Shown here piece after piece: positions 47,931 through 57,582 of a DNA stretch of 64,000 bases. Origin of the DNA: Vibrio sp. MEBiC08052 (lineage in GTDB: Bacteria; Pseudomonadota; Gammaproteobacteria; Enterobacterales; Vibrionaceae). Below the pieces are notes generated by a model that saw only the letters and a program-made list of their open reading frames with translations, did not search any database and had not been told where the DNA came from. The stretch's first letter is position 1. Each line of letters begins with the position of its first letter. The position numbers were made by a program, and so were the translations under genes. Where the stretch lies: the NCBI RefSeq assembly GCF_001506075.1, contig NZ_KQ947475.1:2388390-2452389 (forward strand). Reading direction: 5' to 3'.

Positions 47931-49102
47931 TTGATCACCCCGGGCGCACCGGGTTTACCCGGTGCGCCGCCTTTACCGGGATCCCCGGATGTATGGCCTT
48001 TTCCTGGCGCCCCACCGCTGCCTTGCTCGCCACCATTGGTGGTACTATAGGTTGGCTCAATTGAAGGTTTAGGTTGGCTCTTATCGTAATAAAAATAGAT
48101 CTGCGCCCCATTGCCACCATTGCCACCGTTACCACCCGCGCCGCCACTACCGCCATCGCCTTCAGAACCGCTTTTGGCATCCGGGCAAGGGCCCGGATTA
48201 TGACCCGCCTCACCGCCTTTGCCACCATTACCACCGGCCCCTCCATTACCACCGGCCTGACCTTCCTGTGCACCGGAATGGATGCTGATATTGCCGGACG
48301 CACTGTTAATCATGCAGTACAAAATCGGGCCATGGGCTCCGTGCGTACCGTTGTCACCGGGAGCACCATTCCCGCCATTGCCCCCTTTCCCCCCATTACC
48401 CGGGGCAGTTTTGCAGTGGCTGGCACATTTGGCCCCCGGGCTACCCTGCTGACCCTGATGGCCATCATTGCCCGCTTTCCCGTTGGCGGCTTTTGCTGGG
48501 TTCAGTGTCGGCATCGACAGATTAATCGTGTACGAACCGCTGGGTTGCGATCCTTGCTGGTTTAGGTTCTGGCAGTTTAGGTAAGCCTGCCCGGATGATT
48601 TCACTTGTCCGCCAGCTTCGATAGTGAGGGTGCCAAAATTGGTGGTGGTACCATTGCCCAACTCAAGGATTTCACCGCTTTTAACCGTATGGTCTGTCAT
48701 GGCAAAGGCGGCCAGTGTCATCGGGAATTCATACTCCTGAAGTAACGCCAGATCACTGTCTGCGACTTTGGCCGTTTCCCCTGCAACACCACAATGCAAC
48801 GCAGCTCTCAATTGCTGCCTGTGAGCGGCGGTCAGCCCCGTTTTCACTTCAGCAAGATCAAGTGCCGGAGGATAATTCAGATGTGAGTCATCGTCTGTCT
48901 TCGGTAATGAGACAAGCGCTTTCAGCTCAGCGAGGTTGGCAACAGTAATCATTTTCGGAGGGACGGACGAGACTTGAGGATCTTTAGAAAATGTAATCTT
49001 TTGAGGTGTGTGTGCCGGTAATTGAGACAAACTTTCAGCAGTAAAACCAAAGCGTCGATTATTGGCATCAAAATCCATTTGCTGTTGTTTTGATAATTGC
49101 AT
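47909..49102 (-). CDS. Collagen-like Gly-triplet repeat protein
   Basis: A 397-residue protein without signal peptide. Residues 1-195 are globular, ending in an adhesin-like beta segment (SGEILELGNGTTTNFGTLTIEAGGQVKSSG). Residues of about 215-385 carry XXG triplets in blocks (GNGGKGGNGGNGAPGDNG; GGNGGAGGNGGKGG; GAPGKPGAPG), the pattern of bacterial collagen-like or glycine-rich beta-helix proteins. Four Cys residues (CASHC, ILYCM, PGPC) sit between blocks. CAGGAACG precedes the ATG. It lies upstream of the nine-gene operon with a 281-base gap, so it may have its own transcript. I infer a structural or surface protein, but export would need a non-Sec route. Confidence 0.75.
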   Translation of the reverse strand: MQLSKQQQMDFDANNRRFGFTAESLSQLPAHTPQKITFSKDPQVSSVPPKMITVANLAELKALVSLPKTDDDSHLNYPPALDLAEVKTGLTAAHRQQLRAALHCGVAGETAKVADSDLALLQEYEFPMTLAAFAMTDHTVKSGEILELGNGTTTNFGTLTIEAGGQVKSSGQAYLNCQNLNQQGSQPSGSYTINLSMPTLNPAKAANGKAGNDGHQGQQGSPGAKCASHCKTAPGNGGKGGNGGNGAPGDNGTHGAHGPILYCMINSASGNISIHSGAQEGQAGGNGGAGGNGGKGGEAGHNPGPCPDAKSGSEGDGGSGGAGGNGGNGGNGAQIYFYYDKSQPKPSIEPTYSTTNGGEQGSGGAPGKGHTSGDPGKGGAPGKPGAPGVIKAIPSNN

Positions 49103-49241
49103 AATACGTTCCTGATATTATTTCATTTCAATCAACAGCAAATAATTCACATAAAACATAGATTATTTATGATTAATATTTTCCATGAGTAACGATGAAT
49201 TATCATTCACCGTGTTGAACAGTATTCTTGATAAAGCCAGT

Positions 49242-49649
49242 TTAATAAGTTAATTCAACCTTACCGCTCTCAATTTCACCACCATAGATCCCATCTGCTA
49301 ATTGGTATTCGTGAGTCGGTTGGATCAATTTTTTGAGTTCAGCATAGCCTGCTTTGGTTCGGTCATCGCTCTCCCACAGGCTCAGGCAGCCGATGAGTAA
49401 CACATCGCTACTATCATAATTTTCAGTTGTTAAACAGTTTTTTACAGTTTGTGCCGCCGTCTTATCAAACCATTCTTCATCTTTAGACATCATCACCAGA
49501 TGGATCCCGATAACTTCAGACTTATCCTTTTTCTTGGCAAGAATGCCGATGCAAGAAGTGAATGCCGTAAACTGCACTTTACCGGCACTGCTATATTCTT
49601 GCTCTTTAATTTTCATCACATCACTGGTCTCAGTTAATGTATATGACAT
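49242..49649 (-). CDS. Small protein of unknown function at the island start
   Basis: A 135-residue soluble protein with a clear GAGGAAGC ribosome site. The core FTSCIGILAKKKDKSEVIGIHLVMMS has the spacing of a Cys followed by a GxxH, reminiscent of the Cys-His pair in CheD/CNF-type deamidase folds, but the similarity is short. The C-terminal half (DVLLIGCLSLWESDDR, GIYGGEIESGKVELTY) is beta-rich. It is the first island gene on the minus strand. I do not recognise a family; the deamidase-fold idea is speculation. Confidence 0.65.
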   Translation of the reverse strand: MSYTLTETSDVMKIKEQEYSSAGKVQFTAFTSCIGILAKKKDKSEVIGIHLVMMSKDEEWFDKTAAQTVKNCLTTENYDSSDVLLIGCLSLWESDDRTKAGYAELKKLIQPTHEYQLADGIYGGEIESGKVELTY

Positions 49650-49978
49650 GAGAGCTTCCTCATTTCAGCTGGTCTAAAAATACATAAGGCATATTACTAA
49701 ACATAAATAACCATGGATCACTAATATTTAAAGTTCACTAATATTTAAATTAATGTAAATTTATTGTAATCCGATGGTTAAATATTAGGCAATTACACTT
49801 ATATTGCAAGTATGCGTTAGTCATTTTTGAATAAATTTATTTAATAGATTAAATAGTCAATTAAACTAACTGTAAATTATAAGAATTCATATTGAATAGA
49901 AAAATTCGCCAATGGCATCCGGTGCAGCTACCGTATGGGGATTGATATTGTTCGAAGGACTAAGGCAAGGTCATGATT
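49650..49978. other. A/T-rich upstream region of the island genes
   Basis: A low-G/C stretch with repeated short elements such as TCACTAATATTTAAA written twice near 49719-49750. It probably holds the promoter of the 135-residue gene. No open frame with a ribosome site is seen. The part from about 49900 may be decayed bcp sequence, but I cannot align it reliably. Confidence 0.5.
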
Positions 49979-50053
49979 GGTGTTATCGAGCACATCTTTG
50001 ATAAGTTTAAAACTAAAGATCACCATCAGGTCATATTGGATTATCTGACCTGA
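49979..50053 (+). pseudogene. Remnant of the bcp 3' end at the right island border
   Basis: The 24 codons plus stop read GVIEHIFDKFKTKDHHQVILDYLT, against GVIEHVFDKFKTKDHHEVVLDYLNSK at the end of the intact bcp. Over the first 69 bases I count nine differences (about 87% identical), mostly silent. It is in the orientation and place where bcp would have met the chemoreceptor gene before the island arrived. Confidence 0.88.
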
Positions 50054-50062
50054 ATCCCTTGT

Positions 50063-50089
50063 AAAAATGCCAGCCTGACGGCTGGCATT
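50063..50089 (-). terminator. Terminator of the chemoreceptor gene
   Basis: AATGCCAGCC and GGCTGGCATT form a ten-pair stem with a TGAC loop; on the minus strand it is followed by five T residues. It lies 28 bases after the chemoreceptor stop. Confidence 0.85.
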
Positions 50090-50116
50090 CACTTCTCAGA
50101 ATCATTCAATCACAGA

Positions 50117-51988
50117 TCAAACAATAAACTGATTCAACAGTTTTTCCTGTTGATGGACTTTCTCAACCTGTAACTCAGTTGCCTGACTTGCCCCCTTGGC
50201 AGAGTCTGCAACGTCACCACTGATATCTTTAATTTTCACCATGTTATTGTTGATTTCTTCAGCGACCAGACTCTGTTCTTCCGCTGCCGAAGCAATCTGA
50301 ATATTCATATCGCTGATCTGTTGAATGGCTTGACTGATGCGCTGAAGTGCCTGATTGGCAATATGAGATTTCTCAACGGCTTCAGCCGCTTTCCCTTTAC
50401 TCTCGCCCATCGCAGCAGACACAGAAGACGCACCGGATTGCAACTGCTCAATCATGGTTCGAATTTCTGTTGTTGATTTTTGCGTTCTCTGCGCCAGAGT
50501 TCTCACTTCGTCGGCAACAACAGCAAAGCCACGTCCGGATTCTCCCGCTCTGGCCGCCTCAATCGCAGCATTCAATGCCAACAGATTGGTTTGATCCGCA
50601 ATCTCATTAATTACTTCCAGAATCGTTTCGATATTCGCAGTCGCTGACTCTAATTGTGTGACTTCTTCAACCGCTTGATCAATTCTTGCCGAGAGCTCAT
50701 TAATTGACTGAGTGGTATAGCTCACAACCTCAGCCCCTTCATTCGACGCATCATCCGCTTCTTTTGCTGCTGTCGCTGCATTTTGCGCATTATGAGCGAC
50801 TTCAGATGCCGTCGCTGCCATCTCATTCATCGCTGTTGCAAGCTGATCCACTTCCAGCATTTGGGATTGCATCCCTTCGGCTGAGTGCCTCGAATGAGTT
50901 GCAATGGTTTTGATGCCGTCCAGAATATCGCGACTAATTTCTTTCGACTGACTGATTTGATGCTGTAGTTTTTCGGTAAACTGGTTGAACCCAACCGCTA
51001 ACGTCGCAAATTCCTGATCCAAATCCGTTGCCAGTCGTTTGGTGAGATCTCCCTCACCGGAAGCGATATCATCAATCGCAGTATTGAGTATACTGAGCGG
51101 ACGAATCAGCCGTTTAATGAGCAGGGATAGCAAGATCAAGCTGATAATCACGCCAGCCAGCGTATATAGAATAGAGCTGTTTCTTAATGAAGAGAGTGTA
51201 CTAAAAGCGATAGATTCATCAATCACAGCACCAACATACCAGTGTTCACTTGGCACTTCGGTGAAGTTAATCAGGTAATGTTTACCATCAATATCCACAC
51301 GCTGCATACCGGTTTTCAACTGAGCACCGGGTAGATACTCGGTAAATTTCTTACCATTATACTCCCGATTGGGGTGTGCAATCGTTTCCCCTTTCTCCGT
51401 CACGATAAACAGGTGACCGGCATCGAAAAGGTTCACAGAGTTCACAACGTTAGAGAGGCCAGAAAGGTCCAGATCATAATACATCCCCCCAACCCACTGA
51501 CCATTTTTATAAACAGGTGTCGCGATAGAAATAATGATTTTCTTCGTCGTAAAGTCAATATAGGGTTCGGTGACGATCATTTTCCCTTGGTTTTTAACAT
51601 CAATGTACCAAGGTCGTTTTCTCGGATCATAATCCGGGGTTGGTTCCCAGTTATCATCGTTTTCTATCACCGCACCATCATCTGTATACCCTAACCCGAC
51701 AGCCACAAAATCTGATTTAAGCGTGGGTGTTTCTAACACATTCTTGACGTAATCCCGATTGTTGGGATCCAATTGAATAATTTCAGTCATCGAATGGGCC
51801 ATCGCTTCTTTCGCTTGCATATCAGTCGTGATGCTGTTCTTCACACCTGAGACTAACTCTTGCAAACTACTGTAAACCAAGGACTCAAAACTACTTTTAA
51901 CCGTTCTTAATTGTTGCAAGGACAACAACAAGATCGTCACGATCAAAAGTAGCGATGACGCTGCTACTATCTTTTGGCTAAACCTCAT
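50117..51988 (-). CDS. Methyl-accepting chemotaxis protein, dCache amino-acid type (Mlp24-like)
   Basis: A 623-residue transmembrane chemoreceptor. The start at 51988 has GAGAGG before it. TM1 spans about 8-28, a dCache sensor about 30-275, TM2 about 285-305, then HAMP and the cytoplasmic signalling domain with the conserved hairpin tip ([35 protein letters not shown]). The sensor has [18 protein letters not shown] and [10 protein letters not shown], which fit the amino-acid-binding dCache pattern (R-PWY...Y-D...D). In V. cholerae the receptor near bcp is Mlp24 (VC2161), an amino-acid receptor, so orthology is likely. The coding sequence converges on the island. Confidence 0.93.
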   Translation of the reverse strand: MRFSQKIVAASSLLLIVTILLLSLQQLRTVKSSFESLVYSSLQELVSGVKNSITTDMQAKEAMAHSMTEIIQLDPNNRDYVKNVLETPTLKSDFVAVGLGYTDDGAVIENDDNWEPTPDYDPRKRPWYIDVKNQGKMIVTEPYIDFTTKKIIISIATPVYKNGQWVGGMYYDLDLSGLSNVVNSVNLFDAGHLFIVTEKGETIAHPNREYNGKKFTEYLPGAQLKTGMQRVDIDGKHYLINFTEVPSEHWYVGAVIDESIAFSTLSSLRNSSILYTLAGVIISLILLSLLIKRLIRPLSILNTAIDDIASGEGDLTKRLATDLDQEFATLAVGFNQFTEKLQHQISQSKEISRDILDGIKTIATHSRHSAEGMQSQMLEVDQLATAMNEMAATASEVAHNAQNAATAAKEADDASNEGAEVVSYTTQSINELSARIDQAVEEVTQLESATANIETILEVINEIADQTNLLALNAAIEAARAGESGRGFAVVADEVRTLAQRTQKSTTEIRTMIEQLQSGASSVSAAMGESKGKAAEAVEKSHIANQALQRISQAIQQISDMNIQIASAAEEQSLVAEEINNNMVKIKDISGDVADSAKGASQATELQVEKVHQQEKLLNQFIV

Positions 51989-52114
51989 AGCAAACCTCTC
52001 TGACACCATAATAAAAACCACACTTATCAACGCGACAAATGTGAAAACAAATATTAAACATATAAGAAAATAGTCTCTTTCATTATGAATGATTATCTGT
52101 ATAAATACCGAATT

Positions 52115-53194
52115 TTATGATGCAGTCTGCGAAGGTTCATCCTCAACCTCACCAGAGGGTAAAGCATGCCAAACTGCTTTCACTAAAGTCGCCAGAGGAA
52201 TGGCAAAAAACACGCCTAAGAATCCCCACATTCCGCCAAAAACCAGCACAGCAACAATAATGGCAACCGGATGAAGGTTGACTGCCTCAGAAAACAAAAC
52301 CGGGACGAGCACATTACCGTCAAGCGTCTGAATAATGCCGTAAACGACCAATAGCCAATAAAATGGTGGCGTAAATCCCCATTGAAAAACACCGACAATC
52401 GCAACCGGAATCGTCACGGCAGCCGCACCAATATAGGGGATAAGCACAGAAAAACCGACAGCCACAGCAAGTAGCACAGAATACCGTAAATCCAGAATAG
52501 CGAACGCAATGTAGCTCACACCACCAACAATCAGTATTTCCAACACTTTACCACGGATATAGTTCGAAATTTGTTCATTCATTTCGAGCCATACTTTGGT
52601 CACCAGTTTCCGGTTTCTGGGCATGATATTACTGGCCGTTTTGAGCATCTCTCCTTTATCTTTCAGGAGAAAGAAAATCAGCAACGGAACCAATATCAGG
52701 TACACTGCCAATGTAGCAATACTCACCAGAGAAGCCAGCGACCCTTTGACAACACTTTCACCAAAATGCAGTGCCTGATTCTTAATGTTGTCCATCATCG
52801 GTTCAACAATCGCCAGATCAGCCAACTCTGGGTATTTCTCAGGCACGGTATTGATCAGGTGTTGTAACTGACTATACATGCCCGGAATATCATTAATCAG
52901 GTTACTGACTTGATTCCAAATTGTTGGAATCAACACAAATACGGCAACCAACATCAAACTGACGAACACAGCAATGACCAGAATCACACTCAATGTTCTT
53001 GGTATACCCAGCCGGACCATTTGGATGATTGGCCACTCCAGCAGATAAGCCAAAACAATTGCAACCAGAAGCGGAGCAATTAAATGCCCCATAAAATAAA
53101 TAATCAGAAACCCGAAAAATAACATCGCAAAAAGGCTAACGGCATGAGGGTCAGAAAAGCGCCGTTTGTACCACCGATTCAACATATCGAACAT
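52115..53194 (-). CDS. perM: PerM/AI-2E transporter family membrane protein
   Basis: A 359-residue inner-membrane protein with about eight hydrophobic segments and the family signature near the C-terminus (IPYIGAAAVTIPVAIVG, GNVLVPVLFSEAVNLHPVAIIVAVLVFGGMWGFLGV). The YdiK/PerM/TqsA family includes autoinducer-2 exporters and Na+/H+ antiporters; the substrate here is unknown. AGGACG lies upstream of the ATG. It is divergent from bepA, and the next gene downstream on the same strand is the chemoreceptor. Confidence 0.88.
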   Translation of the reverse strand: MFDMLNRWYKRRFSDPHAVSLFAMLFFGFLIIYFMGHLIAPLLVAIVLAYLLEWPIIQMVRLGIPRTLSVILVIAVFVSLMLVAVFVLIPTIWNQVSNLINDIPGMYSQLQHLINTVPEKYPELADLAIVEPMMDNIKNQALHFGESVVKGSLASLVSIATLAVYLILVPLLIFFLLKDKGEMLKTASNIMPRNRKLVTKVWLEMNEQISNYIRGKVLEILIVGGVSYIAFAILDLRYSVLLAVAVGFSVLIPYIGAAAVTIPVAIVGVFQWGFTPPFYWLLVVYGIIQTLDGNVLVPVLFSEAVNLHPVAIIVAVLVFGGMWGFLGVFFAIPLATLVKAVWHALPSGEVEDEPSQTAS

Positions 53195-53630
53195 GTAATT
53201 GACGTCCTTTTATCACTTTAAGTTGAGCGTAATCATCGAATTACTTACATTCCGTGGATATATGCACACAGACCGATGTGGTCTGAAAATATTCTAAGCT
53301 GTTTTTTTACAGATATTGTCAGGCATAAGAAAGCCTGCCTCATCTCTGAAACATTGCTTTCTGGCATTGATGTTGAACCATAAAACAAAGAAGATAAAGC
53401 CGCACTATGTGTGTCAATCGGGGGGAAATAGCGTTTCATGCTTTCACTTGATGCTTACTATAGGACTGTTATTGTATAGTGTTTTACAACGTATGCCACC
53501 GTTAATCATACCGTAAAATAGGAAAACAGATCGCAAAAATCAGTCTGCTGCCTATGTCGGTAAGTCGGGGAAACCAATAACGGAAGAAAAGGTCTTATAG
53601 TCAGGACTGCAAAGGAAAAATAGTATTAAT
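53195..53630. other. Divergent intergenic region between perM and bepA
   Basis: About 430 bases that should carry the promoters of perM and bepA. There is a short CAGGC/GCCTG inverted repeat near 53320. A 64-codon open frame on the minus strand (53245-53439) has no ribosome site or family resemblance and I do not call it. No RNA gene is evident. Confidence 0.5.
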
Positions 53631-55091
53631 ATGATGAGCCTACCAATCCGAAGTTTACTCTGTTCATGCCTGTCTGTATCGATGTTGTTGTCTGCATCTG
53701 TATCGGCTGATACCAATGATCTTCCTGATATCGGTACGGTCGCTGGCGCAACACTGAGTATTGATCAGGAAGAACAATATGGAGACGCTTACATGCGAAT
53801 TCTCCGTAGCAGACAACCCATTATCAATGACCCGGTATTAAATGAATATATTAATACACTGGGGCACCGCTTGGTTTCACATGCCAATGATGTGAAAACC
53901 CCGTTTACTTTCTTTCTGATCCGCAATCGTGAAATCAATGCGTTTGCCTTCTTCGGCGGTCACGTTGCGCTGCATTCAGGGCTATTTTTACACACCCGGA
54001 CAGAAAGTGAACTGGCCTCAGTCATGGCGCATGAAATTGCCCATATCACCCAGCGCCATCTGGCCAGAAGTATGGAAGCCGAAGCAAAACGTTCTCCTGC
54101 AACACTGGCAGCCCTTGCCGGTTCGCTTTTATTAGCTATTGCCGCCCCGGAAGCTGGGATTGCCGCAATCACAGCCACGACCGCCGGTTCCGTTCAGGGA
54201 CAAATTAACTATACTCGGGCCAATGAAAAAGAAGCCGATCGTTTTGGCATAGAAACATTGGCAAAATCGGGATTTGATCCCTACGCAATGCCACGATTTT
54301 TTGGCAAGTTGTCCGAAGAATACCAATATTCCAGCCATCCACCAGCCATGTTGTTGACTCACCCATTACCGGATAGCCGGATCACCGATAGCCGGGCCAG
54401 AGCGCAACACTATAAGCACGTAAATCTCCCCTATGCCAAAGATTATCAGTTAGCCCGGGTCAGAGTTGTGGTGCGCTATGCCGGTATCGATGACAAAGCG
54501 GCACTGGATTGGTTACAACGTCAACGGAAAAAGAACGACCCGATTATTCAAGCAGCCTGTGATTACGGCACCGCACTGGTCTATCTGGACAATAAACAGT
54601 ACGATAAAGCGGCTCCTCTTCTGGAACGTCTGCTCAAAACTGATCCACAAAATAACTTCTATCTGGATGCCGCATCCGATATCTATATTGGGCAAGATAA
54701 ACCCAAGCAAGCTATTCAATTACTCGCACAGGCACTGAAACAGTCACCGCATAACTCGGTTCTGACCATCAACTATGCCAATGCACTCATGTCAGCCAAA
54801 CAATATCAACAGGCGGTTCAAGTGCTGCAACGCTATACCCACAATCACCCAGATGATTCGAATGGCTGGTCTATACTCTCACAAGCCAATAATCATATGG
54901 GAAATCAACAGGAAGAATATGCAGCACGCGCTGAACTGTTTGCGCTGAAAGCAGACTGGGATCAGGCGATCCAGTATTATACCCGGGCCAGCCAACTCGC
55001 CAAGTTAGGCAGTTTGGAACAAGCCCGCTACGATGCAAGAATCGACCAACTCATCACTCAGCGGGAACAATTCCTCGCTTTACAAAAATAA
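53631..55091 (+). CDS. bepA: BepA, periplasmic M48 metalloprotease/chaperone with TPRs
   Basis: A 486-residue periplasmic protein (signal peptide to about residue 26, SASVSA). The M48 zinc site is MAHEIAHITQRH (His134, Glu135, His138), with the third ligand in NEKEADRFG. Residues of about 300-480 form TPR-like helical repeats (YDKAAPLLERLLKTDP, QAIQLLAQALKQSPHN, QQAVQVLQRYTHNHPDD). BepA (YfgC) helps outer-membrane protein LptD mature and degrades stalled barrels, working with the Bam complex. It is followed by arsC, the yfgC-yfgD order of E. coli. Confidence 0.94.
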   Translation: MMSLPIRSLLCSCLSVSMLLSASVSADTNDLPDIGTVAGATLSIDQEEQYGDAYMRILRSRQPIINDPVLNEYINTLGHRLVSHANDVKTPFTFFLIRNREINAFAFFGGHVALHSGLFLHTRTESELASVMAHEIAHITQRHLARSMEAEAKRSPATLAALAGSLLLAIAAPEAGIAAITATTAGSVQGQINYTRANEKEADRFGIETLAKSGFDPYAMPRFFGKLSEEYQYSSHPPAMLLTHPLPDSRITDSRARAQHYKHVNLPYAKDYQLARVRVVVRYAGIDDKAALDWLQRQRKKNDPIIQAACDYGTALVYLDNKQYDKAAPLLERLLKTDPQNNFYLDAASDIYIGQDKPKQAIQLLAQALKQSPHNSVLTINYANALMSAKQYQQAVQVLQRYTHNHPDDSNGWSILSQANNHMGNQQEEYAARAELFALKADWDQAIQYYTRASQLAKLGSLEQARYDARIDQLITQREQFLALQK

Positions 55092-55109
55092 TCAGTTGAA
55101 GGAGTCATT

Positions 55110-56041
<932 letters not shown>

Positions 56042-56050
56042 ACAACCGGA

Positions 56051-56088
56051 AAACATAAAAAAGGGCCTGAATGGCCCTTTTTTATGTT
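56051..56088 (+). terminator. Bidirectional terminator between wrbA and the DUF2066 gene
   Basis: AAACATAAAAAAGGGCC and GGCCCTTTTTTATGTTT are perfectly complementary around a TGAAT loop. T-runs on both strands serve both converging genes. Confidence 0.88.
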
Positions 56089-56095
56089 TCTTTTG

Positions 56096-57394
56096 TTACG
56101 GCATCTCTTGAGGAAGCTGACTCTGGGACGAAATATCTTGTGAAGCGCCGGTTTGAGAATCATCGTCGTTTGCTCGCTCAGAAACCGAGGGCTCACGCCA
56201 CTGATATAGCAATGTAGATTGAGCAGTCTCTGCTGGCGGACTAGTCATCGTCTGAGAATCAACATCATTCACGGACTTCTTTTCTGTCGAATCCTCTTCG
56301 GACAACGGTTGGTCAGTCAGTGTTCCGTCAACGGCTGTCTCTTCGGGTGACGTGGATTGCTCCACTTGAGAATGCTCAGCGGGTTGTTCCTTTAAATCCG
56401 CAGCCCCACCGGCTTCAGGCAGTCGTTCAATCAGATTGAGTGAGGCAAGCTCCTGTTCAAACGCTTCCTGAGTGGTTAACAAATGAACCCGAAATGTCAC
56501 CTCATCCCCTTGAATCTGGATGATATCGACACTTGCTACAGAGCTTAGCTGGTTGAGCGCCTGTTCCAGCTTGAAAAAATGGACGGCGCGGCTTAAATGT
56601 TTCACATTAAGAATCATCGAATGAGACGATTGCCCGGCAACAATCACGCGATTTTTCTTGGCATAGTATTGCGTCAATTCATCAATCAACTGTGCGAGTT
56701 CGTCGTCACCGCTCAGGCTCCCACCCATTGGTGGAACAGAAATATCTAACAGTTTTTCCGGCGTTTGATCGTAGAGTTTCCAGTTGAGCGTGTCCGACTG
56801 AGCCCGAATAATCAAAATTGCATCCGGATGGTAACGCTCACTCGCATCACGAATCGGCTGAAGAAACTCTCCCCAGATATCCGAAGCTTCAATACTGGTA
56901 ATATCGTCAAAATCACCAACAGGGACGATAAGAGGCAATCCCCGTTTTTCAGCCAGTTGTTTCAATTGCTGAACATTAGCATTCGCGACATTTTCCCATG
57001 CGATATTGCGCTGAAAGTTCTGTTCTTCAACGTACCAGACTAGAATCGTCGCCCGTTTTTCCGGCCAGAAAGGGAGTTGCGCCTGAGTCAGCAGTGTCCG
57101 TATCTGCTTGGCACTAAACTGCATTTTGACTATCTTTTGGTCATCTTTCTGGCCATAGCTAATCTGAGATAAATAAAGACGATTCTGAGACAATGCTTTC
57201 TTCACCACTGGGTTATCAACAGCGTCTTGTTCCCCGGTCGCCCGAATAATCACATTCTCCATGCCCTGAATTCGAGCCTGATCTTCACCTTGTTCCTGAT
57301 CAAGCACGACTTCCGAACGATAAATATTGACCTGAGTTGCCGCATAACCGGAAAAAGTCAGGCATAACAAAATCAGACAAGCGAAATTTCGCAT
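56096..57394 (-). CDS. DUF2066 protein, secreted
   Basis: About 432 residues from the ATG at 57394, chosen because it starts a signal peptide (MRNFACLILLCLTFSGYAAT) with GGAT before it. The DUF2066 core covers about residues 25-300 (VNIYRSEVVLDQEQG, GMENVIIRATG, ATILVWYVEE, LPLIVPVGDFDD). The last 110 residues are acidic and Ser/Thr/Glu-rich (EEDSTEKKSVNDVDSQ) and look disordered. It is divergent from uraA. The family occurs widely in Vibrio; its function is unknown. Confidence 0.8.
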   Translation of the reverse strand: MRNFACLILLCLTFSGYAATQVNIYRSEVVLDQEQGEDQARIQGMENVIIRATGEQDAVDNPVVKKALSQNRLYLSQISYGQKDDQKIVKMQFSAKQIRTLLTQAQLPFWPEKRATILVWYVEEQNFQRNIAWENVANANVQQLKQLAEKRGLPLIVPVGDFDDITSIEASDIWGEFLQPIRDASERYHPDAILIIRAQSDTLNWKLYDQTPEKLLDISVPPMGGSLSGDDELAQLIDELTQYYAKKNRVIVAGQSSHSMILNVKHLSRAVHFFKLEQALNQLSSVASVDIIQIQGDEVTFRVHLLTTQEAFEQELASLNLIERLPEAGGAADLKEQPAEHSQVEQSTSPEETAVDGTLTDQPLSEEDSTEKKSVNDVDSQTMTSPPAETAQSTLLYQWREPSVSERANDDDSQTGASQDISSQSQLPQEMP

Positions 57395-57582
57395 AGTAAT
57401 CCAAAATACATCAACAATCGTGTTCCGATCATAAGCAACTATTGGTTTCCCGGCAAGAAAACCCTGCCACAATGGCAAATATTCCTGATCTCCTCCCTTG
57501 CAAAAAATAGCATCTTTGAAACATGGCAAACGTTTCAATAAGTGATAGAATCCTCAAAATTTGTCTTAATCAGGGAAAAAAC

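Noticed and set aside
48100..48480. Repetitive DNA that at first sight resembles a short-repeat array such as CRISPR
   Set aside because: The periodicity is nine-base or smaller and encodes Gly triplets; there are no constant repeats with unique spacers.
19414..50116. Tyrosine integrase, transposase, tRNA or phage attachment site for the island
   Set aside because: No open frame in the island has recombinase motifs and no tRNA is seen at either border; the bcp tail copies are diverged, so they are not a clean short att repeat.
53245..53439. A 64-codon frame in the perM-bepA intergenic region
   Set aside because: It has no ribosome site, no hydrophobic or structural pattern, and lies where two promoters are expected.
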